A stretch of DNA of 64,000 bases. Origin: Burkholderiales bacterium. Lineage in GTDB: Bacteria > Pseudomonadota > Gammaproteobacteria > Burkholderiales > Burkholderiaceae_E. Location of the stretch: the NCBI GenBank assembly GCA_003577305.1, contig QEVL01000003.1:1-64000 (forward strand), read 5' to 3'. Each line of letters begins with the position of its first letter. Positions within the stretch are counted from its first letter, which is position 1. Below the pieces are notes generated by a model. That model was given only the letters and a program-made list of their open reading frames with translations, was not told the DNA's origin and did not search any database. A program made the translations under genes and the position numbers. Below are positions 8,526-18,550 of this stretch, piece after piece.

Positions 8526-9016
8526 CAGGCGTCCGGCAGCGTGAGCGCGCGCACCGCCTCGGTCTGGCGCGCGCGCCAGGCTGCGAGCCGTTCGGCGAGC
8601 GCAGCGTCGGTGCCCGCGAGCATCGCCACCGCGCACAGCGCGGCGTTCGCCGCGCCGGCCTCGCCGATCGCGAAAGTGGCCACCGGGACGCCGCGCGGCA
8701 TCTGCACGATCGACAGCAGGGAATCCTCGCCGCGCAGGTACTTCGACGGCACCGGTACGCCGAGGACCGGGACGATCGTCTTCGAGGCGAGCATGCCCGG
8801 CAGGTGCGCGGCGCCGCCCGCCCCGGCAATGATGGCCCGCAGCCCGCGCCCGCGCGCCTGCTCGGCGTAGCGGAACATGTCGTCGGGCATCCGGTGCGCC
8901 GAGACGACGCGCGCCTCGAACGGCACCTGGAACTCGCGCAGCACCGCGACCGCGTGCTGCATCACTTCCCAGTCGCTGTTCGATCCCATCAGTACGCCCA
9001 CCAGCGCGGTGCTCAT
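8525..9016 (-). CDS. purE: N5-carboxyaminoimidazole ribonucleotide mutase
   Basis: Class I PurE converts N5-CAIR to CAIR, the step after PurK. The 163-residue sequence shows the substrate-binding [10 protein letters not shown] near the N-terminus, VSAHRMPD with the catalytic histidine near residue 45, and the [11 protein letters not shown] loop near 70-80. ATG 9016 is chosen over an in-frame ATG seven codons upstream because GGAGG lies seven bases before it. It lies between purC and purK in a conserved purine run. Confidence 0.95.
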   Translation of the reverse strand: MSTALVGVLMGSNSDWEVMQHAVAVLREFQVPFEARVVSAHRMPDDMFRYAEQARGRGLRAIIAGAGGAAHLPGMLASKTIVPVLGVPVPSKYLRGEDSLLSIVQMPRGVPVATFAIGEAGAANAALCAVAMLAGTDAALAERLAAWRARQTEAVRALTLPDA

Positions 9017-9068
9017 TGTGGATCCTCCGTCGGCCATCGGTTCGGGCGCGGCCGATTGCTCGACACGC

Positions 9069-9965
9069 TCAGTGCGCGAGTTCCTGGCCGGTGAGCCGGC
9101 GCAGCGCCTCGCGATATTTCGCGGCGGTCTGCTCGATCACCTCGCGCGGCAGCGGCGGCGGCGGCGGCCGCTTGTTCCAGCCGGGGACGGTCTCGAGGTA
9201 GTCGCGCACGAACTGCTTGTCGAACGACGGCGGCGACACGCCGGGACGCCATTCGTCGGCGGGCCAGAAGCGCGACGAATCGGCAGTGAGCACCTCGTCC
9301 ATCAGGTGCAGCGTGCCCTGCGCGTCGAGACCGAACTCGAACTTGGTGTCGGCAATGATGATGCCGCGGTCCGCGGCATATTCGCCGGCGCGCCGGTAGA
9401 GTTCGAGACTGATTTCCCGGATCCGTTGCGCGAGCGGTGCGCCGATGCGCGCCGACATCTCGTCGAAGCCGATGTTCTCGTCGTGCTCGCCGAGTTCGGC
9501 CTTCGCCGCCGGCGTGAAGATCGGTTCGGGCAGCCGCTCGGCCATCCGCAGGCCCGGCGGCAGCGCGATGCCGCAGACGGCGCCGCTCGCGAGATAGTCT
9601 TTCCAGCCCGAGCCGATCAGATAGCCGCGCACCACCGCTTCGACCAGGATCGGCTTCAGCCGCTTGACCACCATCGAGCGGCCGCGCACCTGTTCGCGCT
9701 CGTCGGCTGCGATCACCGACTCGGGATCGACGCCGGTCAGGTGGTTCGGCACCACGTCGGCGAGCCGCTCGAACCAGAAGAGCGCCATCTGGTTGAGCAC
9801 CCTGCCCTTGTCCGGAATCGGATCGGCCATGATCACGTCGAAAGCCGACAGCCGGTCGGTCGTGACGATCAGCAGCCGGTCGTCGCCGACCGCGTAGTTG
9901 TCGCGCACCTTGCCGCGCGACAGCAGCGGCAGCGAGTGCAGGTTCGAGTGATAGACGGCCGCCAT
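9069..9965 (-). CDS. purC: Phosphoribosylaminoimidazole-succinocarboxamide synthase
   Basis: PurC (SAICAR synthetase) joins CAIR and aspartate using ATP. The 298-residue protein carries [20 protein letters not shown] near the N-terminus, AFDV and [10 protein letters not shown] after it, and the [13 protein letters not shown] region characteristic of the longer PurC type. ATG 9965 is preferred; an in-frame extension of about 19 codons lacks family similarity. The purE start is 53 bp downstream. An LacI/PurR-like palindrome at 10049-10064 lies 84 bp upstream of this start. Confidence 0.94.
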   Translation of the reverse strand: MAAVYHSNLHSLPLLSRGKVRDNYAVGDDRLLIVTTDRLSAFDVIMADPIPDKGRVLNQMALFWFERLADVVPNHLTGVDPESVIAADEREQVRGRSMVVKRLKPILVEAVVRGYLIGSGWKDYLASGAVCGIALPPGLRMAERLPEPIFTPAAKAELGEHDENIGFDEMSARIGAPLAQRIREISLELYRRAGEYAADRGIIIADTKFEFGLDAQGTLHLMDEVLTADSSRFWPADEWRPGVSPPSFDKQFVRDYLETVPGWNKRPPPPPLPREVIEQTAAKYREALRRLTGQELAH

Positions 9966-10048
9966 CGGCGATGCCCCGGCAAAACCGTCATTTTGCCTGA
10001 TCGCCGGGCCGCTGCCGCGCACCGCCGAAGCGCGGTCCCGCCTCCCGG

Positions 10049-10064
10049 CGGCAAGCGCTTGCCG
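10049..10064. promoter_or_regulatory. 16-bp palindrome resembling a LacI/PurR-family operator
   Basis: CGGCAAGCGCTTGCCG is a perfect 16-bp palindrome with the central CG typical of LacI-family operators. Its core differs from the enterobacterial PUR-box core GCAAACGTTTGC only by one symmetric change. It lies 84 bp upstream of purC and just downstream of the hyi stop. An operator role is inferred. Confidence 0.4.
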
Positions 10065-10079
10065 TCGCCGCGCGGGGCT

Positions 10080-10856
10080 TCAGAGCCAGCGCCCGATCCA
10101 GCCGAGCCCGTCGCGCGTGGCGCCGCGCGGCCGGTATTCGCAGCCGATCCACCCCTCGTAACCCAGTTCGTCGATCAGCGCGAACAGGTACGGGTAGTTC
10201 AGCTCGCCGGTATCGGGTTCGTGGCGCTCGGGCACGCCCGCGATCTGCACGTGCCCGACGCCGTCCAGGTAGCGGCGGATCTTCGTCGCGACGTCGCCCT
10301 CGACGATCTGGCAGTGATAGAGGTCCATCTGGACCTTCAGGTTCGACTCGCCGACTTCGGCCACGATCGCGTGCGCCTCGGCCTGCGTCTCGAGCAGGTA
10401 GCCGGGCACGTCGCGCGTGTTGATCGGCTCGATCAGCGCGGTGATCCCTTCGCGGGCGAGCCGTCGGGCCGCCCAGCGCAGGTTCGCGACGTAGGTCGCG
10501 CGCTGGCCGGCGCGCCGCGCCTCGTCGCCCGCGACACCGGCCATCAGGTGCAGCCGCGGGCATTCGAGCGCCGCCGCGTAGCCGATCGCGCGCTCGACGC
10601 CCGTGCGGAACTCGGCCTCGCGGCCGGGCAGGCTGCAGGTGCCGCGATCGCCGCGGTCGAGGTCGCCGGGCGGCGCGTTGAAGAGCACCTGCCGCAGCCC
10701 GCTCGCGCGCAGCGCCGCCGCGACCTCGGCCGCGGCGAACTCGTACGGGAACAGGAACTCGGCCGCGCGAAAGCCGTCGGCCGCGGCCGCCTCGAAGCGC
10801 TGCAGGAACGGCAGCTCGGTGTACATCAGGGAGAGATTGGCGGCGAATCTCGGCAT
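10080..10856 (-). CDS. hyi: Hydroxypyruvate isomerase / 2-oxo-tetronate isomerase-like
   Basis: The 258-residue TIM-barrel protein of the xylose-isomerase-like family would interconvert hydroxypyruvate and tartronate semialdehyde, or a 2-oxo-tetronate. It shows [18 protein letters not shown] at the N-terminus, [14 protein letters not shown] near residue 62, the metal-ligand region [13 protein letters not shown] near 140, VQMDLYHCQ near 170 and GCEYRPRG near the end. ATG 10856 follows GAGGGGCCGCC. It is inserted between fba and purC, which adjoin in many relatives. A serine-glyoxylate-type aminotransferase that would make hydroxypyruvate is encoded at 36683, but not in the same operon. Confidence 0.87.
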   Translation of the reverse strand: MPRFAANLSLMYTELPFLQRFEAAAADGFRAAEFLFPYEFAAAEVAAALRASGLRQVLFNAPPGDLDRGDRGTCSLPGREAEFRTGVERAIGYAAALECPRLHLMAGVAGDEARRAGQRATYVANLRWAARRLAREGITALIEPINTRDVPGYLLETQAEAHAIVAEVGESNLKVQMDLYHCQIVEGDVATKIRRYLDGVGHVQIAGVPERHEPDTGELNYPYLFALIDELGYEGWIGCEYRPRGATRDGLGWIGRWL

Positions 10857-10903
10857 GGCGGCCCCTCGACCGGTCGCCCGACGGCCCGGGCGGACCGCGC
10901 TCT

Positions 10904-11968
10904 TCAGGTGACCACCTGCGCGAGCTCGCCCTTGCGGTAGCGCTCGACCATCACCGACAGGCCGATCGGCTGGATGCGGCTGCCCTGCCCTTCGCAACCG
11001 AACTGCCGATAGCGCGCCAGGCAGATCGCCCTGGCCCCTTCGCGCGCCGGCTTCAGGTATTCGCGCGGATCGAACTTCGACGGGTTCTCGACGAAGAAGC
11101 GGCGGATCGCCGCGGTCATCGCCAGCCGGATGTCGGTATCGATGTTGATCTTGCGCACGCCGTACTTGATCGCCTCCTGGATCTCCTCGACCGGCACGCC
11201 GTAGGTTTCCTTCATGTCGCCGCCATACTTGCGGATTTCGGCCAGCAGCTCCTGGGGCACCGACGAGGAGCCGTGCATCACCAGGTGGGTGTTCGGGATG
11301 CGGGCGTGGATCTCCCTGATGCGCGAGATCGCGAGGATGTCTCCGGTGGGCTTGCGCGAGAACTTGTAGGCGCCGTGGCTGGTGCCGATCGCGATCGCGA
11401 GCGCGTCGACCTGCGTCTTGCGCACGAAATCGGCGGCCTGCCCGGGGTCGGTGAGCAGTTGCTCGCGCGTCATCGTGCCCTCGGCGCCGTGACCGTCTTC
11501 CTTGTCGCCCTTCATCGTCTCGAGCGAGCCGAGCACGCCCAGTTCGCCCTCGACAGTGACGCCGACCGCGTGGGCCATCTCGACCACCTTGCGGGTCACG
11601 TCGACGTTGTACTCGTAGCTGGCGACCGTCTTGCCGTCTTCCTGCAGCGAGCCGTCCATCATCACCGACGAGAAACCCAGGTCGATCGCGCCCTTGCAGA
11701 CTGCCGGCGACTGGCCGTGATCCTGGTGCATCACCACCGGCACCTTCGGATACGACTCCACCGCCGCCTCGATCAGCCGGCGCAGGAACTGCTCGCCCGC
11801 GTACTTCCGGGCGCCCGCCGACGCCTGCATGATCACCGGCGCATCGAGCTCGCTGGCCGCAGACATGATCGCCTGCACCTGCTCGAGGTTGTTGACGTTG
11901 AATGCCGGGATCCCGTAGCCGTTCTCGGCGGCATGGTCCAGCAGCTGGCGCATCGAAACGAGGGGCAT
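10904..11968 (-). CDS. fba: Class II fructose-1,6-bisphosphate aldolase
   Basis: This zinc-dependent aldolase (354 residues, Calvin-type FbaA group) acts in glycolysis and gluconeogenesis. The catalytic segment HQDHG near residue 82 includes the zinc histidine and aspartate. Other conserved segments are [16 protein letters not shown] near 140, GTSHGAYKF near 203, HGSSSVPQ near 240 and KINIDTDIR near 280. ATG 11968 is preceded by GTGGAGGT. It follows pyk in the same orientation across a 155-bp gap that contains nothing I recognise. Confidence 0.96.
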   Translation of the reverse strand: MPLVSMRQLLDHAAENGYGIPAFNVNNLEQVQAIMSAASELDAPVIMQASAGARKYAGEQFLRRLIEAAVESYPKVPVVMHQDHGQSPAVCKGAIDLGFSSVMMDGSLQEDGKTVASYEYNVDVTRKVVEMAHAVGVTVEGELGVLGSLETMKGDKEDGHGAEGTMTREQLLTDPGQAADFVRKTQVDALAIAIGTSHGAYKFSRKPTGDILAISRIREIHARIPNTHLVMHGSSSVPQELLAEIRKYGGDMKETYGVPVEEIQEAIKYGVRKINIDTDIRLAMTAAIRRFFVENPSKFDPREYLKPAREGARAICLARYRQFGCEGQGSRIQPIGLSVMVERYRKGELAQVVT

Positions 11969-12123
11969 GACGACCTCCACAAGTGAAACCGGGGCGGGTC
12001 GCGCGAGGGCGTCGGGCGCCCCCGCTTTTCGCGAAGCCCGGCGAGCTTTCCGTGACCGGGCATTATCGCCCACCCCGGCGGCGCAACCAGGAAATACGCC
12101 CTGCCGGGCGCCCGCGGCGTGCC

Positions 12124-13563
12124 TCAGCCGTGCTCGCCGACCCGGACGATCTTCAGGGTGTTGGTGCCGCCCGACTTGCCGATCGGCTCGCCGATGGTGA
12201 GCACGATCAGGTCGCCTTTCTCGACGATGCCCGCCTCGAGCAGCCGCTGCTCGGACTCGAGCAGCATTGCCTCGCGCTCGTGCGTGTGGTAGTTCATCAC
12301 GATCGGGTGCACCTGGCGGTACAGGCACATGCGCCGCCGGCTCGCCTCTTCGGGGGTGAGCGCGTAGACCGGCACGCCGGAGTCGATCCGCGACATCCAC
12401 AGCGCGGTGGATCCCGATTGCGTCAGCGACACCACCGCTTTCACCTTCATGTGGTGCGCGACGAACAGCGCGCTCATCGCGATCGTCTGGTCGATGCGCG
12501 TGAAGCCGCGGTTCAGGAACGCGGCGTCGAGCGACAGCGCCTGCGAGCGGTCGGCCTCCACGCAGATGCGCGCCATCGATTCGACCGTCTCGACCGGGTG
12601 CTTGCCGGCCGCGGTCTCGGCCGACAGCATCACCGCATCGGTGCCGTCGAGCACCGCGTTGGCCACGTCGGACACCTCGGCGCGGGTGGGCACCGGCGAC
12701 TCGATCATCGACTCCATCATCTGCGTGGCGGTGATCGCGACCTTGTTCAGTTCGCGCGCCATCCGGATCATGCGCTTCTGCAGCGCGGGCACCGCGGCAT
12801 CGCCGACCTCGACCGCGAGGTCGCCGCGCGCCACCATGATGCCGTCGGAAGCCTTCAGGATCTCTTCCAGGTTTCCGATCGCCTCGAAGCGCTCGATCTT
12901 GGCGATCATCAGCGCGCGCCCGCCACCGGCGCGCATCAGCTCGCGCGCCATGTACATGTCGGCGGCATTCTTCGGAAACGACACCGCGATGAAATCGGCC
13001 TCGAAGCCGATCGCGGTCCGGATGTCCTCGATGTCCTTCGCGGTGAGCGCGGGAGCCGACAGGCCGCCGCCCTGGCGGTTGATCCCCTTGCGGTCCGACA
13101 GCACGCCGCCCTGCACGACGACGCAGTCGATCGCAGCCACGGTGGTGCCCTGCACCCGCATCATCAGGCGGCCGTCGTCGAGCAGCAGGATGTCGCCCGG
13201 ACGCACGTCGTTGACCAGTTCGGGGTAGTCGAGCCCGACGCGCATGCGATCGCCCGGCGCCGGATCGACGTCGAGCCGGAAGCGATCGCCCGGCGCGAGG
13301 GTGATCCTGCCCTCGGCGAACCTGCCGATGCGGATCTTCGGCCCCTGCAGGTCGGCCAGCACGCCGACGCTCTGGCCGAGCCGCTCCGCGATCTCGCGCA
13401 CGAGGCGCACGGTCGCTGCGTGCTCCTGCGCACTGCCGTGCGAGAAGTTCACGCGCACGACGTTGACGCCGGCGCGCAGTATCCGCTCGAGGACTTCGGG
13501 CTCGCGCGTTGCGGGGCCCAGCGTGGCGACTATCTTGGTGGCGCGCGGGGCAGGCTTGAACAT
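12124..13563 (-). CDS. pyk: Pyruvate kinase
   Basis: The 479-residue enzyme makes pyruvate and ATP from phosphoenolpyruvate and ADP. Visible family segments are [11 protein letters not shown] at the N-terminus, the VNFSHGS nucleotide-binding region near 40, LQGPKIRIG near 75, KIERFEAI near 220, the [12 protein letters not shown] active-site loop near 247 and [19 protein letters not shown] with its catalytic Thr and Arg. ATG 13563 is chosen; an alternative in-frame GTG at 13584 would add seven residues. It is separated from pgk by the two-component and ABC-transporter module at 13685-20336. Confidence 0.95.
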   Translation of the reverse strand: MFKPAPRATKIVATLGPATREPEVLERILRAGVNVVRVNFSHGSAQEHAATVRLVREIAERLGQSVGVLADLQGPKIRIGRFAEGRITLAPGDRFRLDVDPAPGDRMRVGLDYPELVNDVRPGDILLLDDGRLMMRVQGTTVAAIDCVVVQGGVLSDRKGINRQGGGLSAPALTAKDIEDIRTAIGFEADFIAVSFPKNAADMYMARELMRAGGGRALMIAKIERFEAIGNLEEILKASDGIMVARGDLAVEVGDAAVPALQKRMIRMARELNKVAITATQMMESMIESPVPTRAEVSDVANAVLDGTDAVMLSAETAAGKHPVETVESMARICVEADRSQALSLDAAFLNRGFTRIDQTIAMSALFVAHHMKVKAVVSLTQSGSTALWMSRIDSGVPVYALTPEEASRRRMCLYRQVHPIVMNYHTHEREAMLLESEQRLLEAGIVEKGDLIVLTIGEPIGKSGGTNTLKIVRVGEHG

Positions 13564-13684
13564 GTCGGAGAGCTCGGGGCGCACGAGGCCGAAGCGTCAA
13601 TGCTAACCGATCACGTCGTCGCAGCGGCCAGCGTGCGGCGGCGCGATGCCGTCCGGACGGTACCCGCCCGGTGTGCGCCGCCGC

Positions 13685-14326
13685 TCAGCGCGGCGTCAGG
13701 CCGCACTCGATCGCGAACCGGACCATGCCGGCGACGCCGTCGATGTCGAGTTTCTGCATCAGCCGGCTTCGATAGGTGTCGACCGTCCTGGGCGACAGGC
13801 ATAGCGCGCGCGCGAGTTGGGCCGTGCTCTTGCCTTCGGCCACGCCCTGAAGGATCTGGCGCTCGCGGCGGCTCAGCGCGTCGACCGGGCTGCGCGCGTG
13901 GTGGTCGCGGATGTAGCCGTCGATCACCGTCTCGGTGATCTTCTGGCTGAGATAGCGACGGCCGGCGTGAACGCTGCGCACCGCGGCCACCACCTCGGCA
14001 CCGGCCGACTCCTTGAGCAGATAGCCCTGCGCGCCCGCCTGCAGCGCGCGGAAGATGTGCTCGGTGGTCGAGTACATGGAAAGGATGACGACCCGCGACT
14101 GCGGGAGCCGGCTGCGAACCCGGTGCGTCGCCTCGATGCCGTCGAGCTCGGGCATCACGATGTCCATGATCGTCACGTCGGGCGCAAGTTCCAGCGCCTT
14201 GCGCACCGCCTCCCGCCCGTCGGCCGCATGGCCGACGACGGCGATGCCCGGCTGCGTGTGCAGCATCGCCTCGAGGCCGTCGCGCAGCACCGAATGATCG
14301 TCGGCGAGCAATACCCTGATGTCCAT
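13685..14326 (-). CDS. NarL/FixJ-family response regulator
   Basis: The 213-residue regulator has a receiver domain (acidic pair DD at 9-10, phosphoacceptor Asp near 55 in IMDIVMPELDG, the conserved Lys in GYLLKES) followed by a LuxR-type HTH with LSRRERQILQGVAEGKS and the SPRTVDTYRSRLMQKL recognition helix. The start codon at 14326 shares one base with the stop of the histidine kinase (TGATG), so the pair is co-translated and surely cognate. The target is not shown; the divergently transcribed AhpD-like and ABC-importer genes at 15551-20336 are the closest candidates. Confidence 0.92.
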   Translation of the reverse strand: MDIRVLLADDHSVLRDGLEAMLHTQPGIAVVGHAADGREAVRKALELAPDVTIMDIVMPELDGIEATHRVRSRLPQSRVVILSMYSTTEHIFRALQAGAQGYLLKESAGAEVVAAVRSVHAGRRYLSQKITETVIDGYIRDHHARSPVDALSRRERQILQGVAEGKSTAQLARALCLSPRTVDTYRSRLMQKLDIDGVAGMVRFAIECGLTPR

Positions 14327-15387
14327 CACTGCCTCCCGACCGTCGCGACCAGGCGCGTGCCCGCGCCGCGCCGCGAGTCGATGCGCAGCGCGCCGCCGAT
14401 CGCGCGCAGGCGCTCCTCCATGATCAGCAGCCCCAGGCCCTCGCGCGGATGCCCGCGCAGCGCACGGGCGTCGAAGCCGCAACCGTTGTCGGCGATCGTC
14501 AGGCACACCTCGTCGCGGCCGACTTCCAGCGAGATGCGCACCGCATCGGCGTGCGAGTGCTTGAGCACGTTGGTGAGCGCCTCCTGGGCGATCCTGAACA
14601 GGGTCACCTCGACCGCCTGGCTCATCCTGAGCACCGGGTCGCGCGCCTGCACGACGGTGCGGATGCCGGTGCGGCCAAAGAACTGCTCGGCGTGCGCGCG
14701 CAGCGTGACCGCGAGGCCGTAGTCGTCGAGCATCAGCGGGCGCAGCGCACTGGCAACGTCGCGCATCGTCTCGACCGTGTTCTCGACCAGGCCGATCGAA
14801 TCGTCGAGCCGCGAGGCCACACGGTCGAGTTGCGGCGGCTGCAGCTGGTCCCTGATGATGTGCAGGTTCAGGTTGATCGTGGCCAGGTCCTGACCGATCC
14901 GGTCGTGCAGCTCCGCCGAGAGCCGGCGTCGCTCGATCTCCTGGATTTCCACCACGTGCTGCGAGATCGCGCGCAGGCGCGCGGCATAGAGGTGCGCCTC
15001 GTTCTCCGCGCGCTTGCGCGCGGTGATGTCGACCACCGACGCGCGCGTGCCCGAGAGCCTGCCGTCGCCGTCACGCAGGGCCGAGACCCGCAACAGCGCG
15101 TCGAAGGTCGATCCGTCCTTGCGCTGCAGCTCGGTCTCGATCTCGATGCCCTCGCCCCCGGCATGCAGGCGCTCGAACGCGCGCAGGTACTCGTTGCGGG
15201 AGCGGCCCGAGACGGCCTGCGCGTAGCGGCGCTTGCCGACGACCTCGCTGCGCGAATAACCGAGCCAGTCGAGCTCGGTACGGTTCATTCGCGCGACCGT
15301 GTCGTCCGGGCGCACGCTGTGGTACCCGCAGGGCGCGTTCTCGTAGAGATCGCGCATTTCGATCGTGGTCGCGTCGGCCTGCCGCAT
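14326..15387 (-). CDS. PAS-domain sensor histidine kinase (HisKA_3 type)
   Basis: The 353-residue kinase appears soluble: I see no transmembrane segment. It has a PAS domain at about residues 10-125, ending in the PAC-like GTRASVVDITARKRAE, then a dimerisation domain with the HisKA_3 H-box ELHDRIGQDLATINL, whose phosphoacceptor His is near 161. A C-terminal ATPase domain carries TNVLKHSHA, IADNGCGF and GLGLLIMEERL. It partners the NarL-type regulator encoded immediately downstream. ATG 15387 follows GGAGGCG. A cytoplasmic signal such as redox state, oxygen or a small ligand is implied by the PAS domain, but cysteine or haem-binding features are not obvious. Confidence 0.9.
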   Translation of the reverse strand: MRQADATTIEMRDLYENAPCGYHSVRPDDTVARMNRTELDWLGYSRSEVVGKRRYAQAVSGRSRNEYLRAFERLHAGGEGIEIETELQRKDGSTFDALLRVSALRDGDGRLSGTRASVVDITARKRAENEAHLYAARLRAISQHVVEIQEIERRRLSAELHDRIGQDLATINLNLHIIRDQLQPPQLDRVASRLDDSIGLVENTVETMRDVASALRPLMLDDYGLAVTLRAHAEQFFGRTGIRTVVQARDPVLRMSQAVEVTLFRIAQEALTNVLKHSHADAVRISLEVGRDEVCLTIADNGCGFDARALRGHPREGLGLLIMEERLRAIGGALRIDSRRGAGTRLVATVGRQ

Positions 15388-15550
15388 TGCGGACGCCTCC
15401 GGCCGGAATTGGCGGCCCGCTGGTTCGCCCCGCCGGGGCCGCTCCGGAGACGGCACCGGCGTCACGATTGTCCTACAGCAACCATCGAACTTCTCCGATA
15501 ACCACGAGACGCGTGGCGGCGTCAAATCGAAGGCACGCCAGGGAGGTGCC

Positions 15551-16048
15551 ATGCAACGACCGACCATCGACTATCGCAAGGCTTCGCCGGAGGGTGTCGC
15601 GACCCTGGCCGCGCTCGAGGCCTACGTCAGGGGCAGCGGGCTCGACGCCGGCCTGCTGGAACTGGTACGCACGCGCGCCTCGCAGCTCAACGGCTGCGCC
15701 TATTGCATCGACATGCACACCAAGGATGCGCGCGCCGCGGGCGAAACGGAGCAGCGGCTCTACGCGCTGGCCGCCTGGCGCGAGACGCCGTTCTACAGCG
15801 AGCGCGAACGCGCCGCGCTCGCATGGGCCGAGGCGCTGACGCGGATCTCCGACGGCGGGGTATCCGACGACGATTACCGGCACGCGCGGCAGCAGTTCAC
15901 CGAGAAGGAACTGGTCGACCTGTCGCTCGCGGTCGTCGCGATCAACGGATGGAACCGGCTCGCGATTCCCTTCCGGACGGCTCCGGGCACCTATCACCCG
16001 TCCCGGCCGAAAGTCCGGACACCCACGCCGTCGACCTCGCACGGCTGA
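15551..16048 (+). CDS. Carboxymuconolactone decarboxylase (AhpD-like) family protein
   Basis: The 165-residue protein has a CMD/AhpD fold with the redox-active pattern CAYCIDMHTKDAR, that is CxxC plus His, near residues 54-66, as in AhpD-type alkylhydroperoxidases. The segment FTEKELVDLSLAVVAINGWNRLAI is typical of the C-terminal half. The last 20 residues are Pro/Ser/Thr-rich and beyond the family core. ATG 15551 follows GGAGGTGCC. It is divergent from the two-component genes and lies 44 bp before the ABC-importer operon, so it may share regulation with it. A peroxidase function is likely from the CxxC but not proven. Confidence 0.87.
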   Translation: MQRPTIDYRKASPEGVATLAALEAYVRGSGLDAGLLELVRTRASQLNGCAYCIDMHTKDARAAGETEQRLYALAAWRETPFYSERERAALAWAEALTRISDGGVSDDDYRHARQQFTEKELVDLSLAVVAINGWNRLAIPFRTAPGTYHPSRPKVRTPTPSTSHG

Positions 16049-16092
16049 TCCTCCGGCCCGCTTCACCGGACTCATGCGAAAGGAATGCAGTC

Positions 16093-17502
16093 ATGAACGA
16101 GACTTCCACCACCAGGCCGACAGACGATGCGATCGCGCTTGCCGAGACTGTCAGGGCCGGAGAATCCGGCCCCGGCGCGCCGGCGCGGCGCCGGTTCATC
16201 CGCGACGCCGGCGCCGCCGGCGCCGCGCTCGGCATCGGTCCGCTGATCCTGCCGCGCCGGGCCCGAGCGGCCGGCAAGACGCTGAAGATCCTGCAATGGG
16301 CCCACTTCGTGCCCGCCTACGACAAGTGGTTCGACGACGAATACACGAAGCAGTGGGGCGAGAAGAACGACACCGAGGTGATCGTCGACCACGTCGGCAT
16401 CCCCGCGATCAACTCGCGCGCCGCCGCGGAGGTCTCGGCACGGAAAGGGCACGACCTGTTCATGTTCCTGTGGCCGCCCCCGACCTACGAGACGCAGGTG
16501 ATCGACCACCGGGAGATCTACCAGGAGTGCGAGCGCAAGCACGGCAAGCCGATCGACCTGGCCGTCAAGAGCACCTACAACCCGAAGACCGGGAAGTACT
16601 TCGGCTTCTCCGACAGCTTCGTTCCCGACCCGGTGAACTACCGCATCGACCTGTGGTCCGAGGCCGGCATGGCGCAGGGCCCGCGCAGCTGGGAAGACGT
16701 ACTGCGCGTCGGCAGGAAGATCAAGGAGACGAAGAACGTCCCGGTGGGCATCGGCCTGTCGGCCGAGCTCGACACCGCGATGGCGATGCGCACCCTGCTC
16801 TATGCATTCGGCGGCTCGGTGCAGGATGCCGAAGGCCGCGTCGTGCTCGACTCGAAGAACACGCTCGAGGCGGTGAAGTTCGCCACCGGGCTCTACAAGG
16901 CGACGATGACCCCCGAGGTGATGGCCTGGGACGCGTCGTCGAACAACCGCGCGCTGCTCGCCGGCAAGATCTCCCTGTGCCTGAACGCGATTTCCACCAC
17001 GCGCGCCGCCGAGAACGACAAGCTGCCGATCGCCGACCAGATCGGACTGACGAAGGCGCTGATGGGGAGCACGCGCGCGATCGGCCTCGAGCACGTGATG
17101 GACTGCTACGTCATCTGGAAGTTCGCCGAGAACGTCGAGGGCGCGAAGAAGTTCCTGGTCGACTACATCGACAACTTCCACCGCGGCTTCGTCGCCAGCC
17201 AGTACTACAACTTCCCGTGCTTCGCCAGCACCGTCCCCGATCTCGACAAACTGCTGGCCGACGACCCGCACACGCCCGCTGGCAAGTACAAGGTGCTGGC
17301 CGACGTGACGAAGTGGGCCACGAACGTCGGCTACCCGGGCTACGCCAATGCGGCGGTCGACGAGATCTTCGGCACCTGGGTGCTCAACACGATGTTCGCC
17401 AAAGCGGCCTCGGGCGCGATGTCGCCGCAGGCGGCGATCAGGGAGGCCGACCGCAAGTGCCGCGCGATCTTCGCCAAGTGGCAGACCAAGAAGCTCGTCT
17501 GA
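16093..17502 (+). CDS. ABC transporter periplasmic solute-binding protein, Tat-exported
   Basis: The 469-residue family 1 extracellular solute-binding protein has a twin-arginine-type leader: RRRFIRDAGAAGAALGIG near residues 34-51, ending around RARAAG. Residues from about 65 form the binding protein (LKILQWAHFVPAYDKWFDDE). Tat rather than Sec export is seen in some sugar-type binding proteins. It heads an operon with an ATPase and two permeases, forming a complete importer. The ligand is unknown; sugar or polyol-type substrates are usual for this family. ATG 16093 is preceded by AAAGGAA. Confidence 0.9.
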   Translation: MNETSTTRPTDDAIALAETVRAGESGPGAPARRRFIRDAGAAGAALGIGPLILPRRARAAGKTLKILQWAHFVPAYDKWFDDEYTKQWGEKNDTEVIVDHVGIPAINSRAAAEVSARKGHDLFMFLWPPPTYETQVIDHREIYQECERKHGKPIDLAVKSTYNPKTGKYFGFSDSFVPDPVNYRIDLWSEAGMAQGPRSWEDVLRVGRKIKETKNVPVGIGLSAELDTAMAMRTLLYAFGGSVQDAEGRVVLDSKNTLEAVKFATGLYKATMTPEVMAWDASSNNRALLAGKISLCLNAISTTRAAENDKLPIADQIGLTKALMGSTRAIGLEHVMDCYVIWKFAENVEGAKKFLVDYIDNFHRGFVASQYYNFPCFASTVPDLDKLLADDPHTPAGKYKVLADVTKWATNVGYPGYANAAVDEIFGTWVLNTMFAKAASGAMSPQAAIREADRKCRAIFAKWQTKKLV

Positions 17503-17518
17503 AGCGGCGGTCGCGTCG

Positions 17519-18550
17519 ATGGCCACGGTCGAGACCCGCGCGCTGACCAAGCGCTTCGAGACGGCGAACGCCGTCGACGGCATCGACCTCGCGGTACGCG
17601 AAGGCGAGTTCCTGGTGCTGCTCGGGCCCTCCGGCTGCGGCAAGACGACGCTGCTGCGCATGCTCGCCGGACTGGAGACGCCCAGCGCCGGCGAGGTGCT
17701 GATCGGCGGGCGCACGGTGACGCACCTGCCGCCGCGCGCGCGCAACATCGCGATGGTGTTCCAGAGCTACGCGCTGTACCCGCACCTGAGCGTGTACCGC
17801 AACATCGCGTTCCCGCTCGCGGCGGTGGGCATGCCGCGGCACGAGGTCGCCGACAAGGTCGCGCAGGCCGCGTCGATGTTCGGCATCGAGCGCCTGCTCG
17901 AACGCAAGCCGCGGCAGCTCTCCGGCGGCGAGCGCCAGCGCGTGGCGCTGGCGCGCGCGGTGGTGCGCAATCCGGTGGTGTTCCTGCTCGACGAGCCGCT
18001 GTCGAACCTCGACGCCAAGCTGCGCACCTCGGCGCGCGACGAGCTGCAGCAGTTCCAGCGCCGACTCGGCACCACCACGGTCTACGTCACCCACGACCAG
18101 ATCGAGGCGATGGGGCTGGGCGACCGGATCGCCGTACTCGACCACGGGCGCGTGCGCCAGCTCGGCACGCCGCTCGAGGTCTACCACGAGCCGGCCGACA
18201 CATTCGTCGCCACGTTCCTCGGCAGCCCGCCGATGAACCTGATGGATGACGGCCCGGTGTCGTGCGGCTTTCGCCCGGAGCACCTGCTGCCGCGCGAAGC
18301 CTTCCCGGCGGGCGACGCGGTCGTGGACATTCCGCTGACCGTGACGCGCATCGAGCACCTGGGCGCCGACCGGCTGGTCTACGCGGCGCTGGAGCCCCCG
18401 CATACGCGGACCCGCGTGGTCTGCCGGCTGCCCTCGAATGTGCCGGCGCCGCTGGAGCCCGGGCGCCGCTACGACTTCGCGCTGCGCCCCGGCGACCTCA
18501 GGTACTTCGACCGCGAGACGGGCCTGAAGCGCCCGGCGGCCCCGACATGA
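17519..18550 (+). CDS. ABC transporter ATP-binding protein (CUT1/UgpC-like)
   Basis: The 343-residue ATPase contains Walker A GPSGCGKTT near residues 36-44, the Q-loop in VFQSYALYPH, the signature LSGGERQRVALARA near 133, Walker B VVFLLDEPLSNLDA, and the H-loop VTHDQ. A C-terminal TOBE-like regulatory domain follows (CGFRPEHL onward), as in MalK/UgpC-type subunits. Its ATG at 17519 is 16 bp after the binding-protein stop. Its stop overlaps the next start by ATGA, showing translational coupling. Confidence 0.94.
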   Translation: MATVETRALTKRFETANAVDGIDLAVREGEFLVLLGPSGCGKTTLLRMLAGLETPSAGEVLIGGRTVTHLPPRARNIAMVFQSYALYPHLSVYRNIAFPLAAVGMPRHEVADKVAQAASMFGIERLLERKPRQLSGGERQRVALARAVVRNPVVFLLDEPLSNLDAKLRTSARDELQQFQRRLGTTTVYVTHDQIEAMGLGDRIAVLDHGRVRQLGTPLEVYHEPADTFVATFLGSPPMNLMDDGPVSCGFRPEHLLPREAFPAGDAVVDIPLTVTRIEHLGADRLVYAALEPPHTRTRVVCRLPSNVPAPLEPGRRYDFALRPGDLRYFDRETGLKRPAAPT

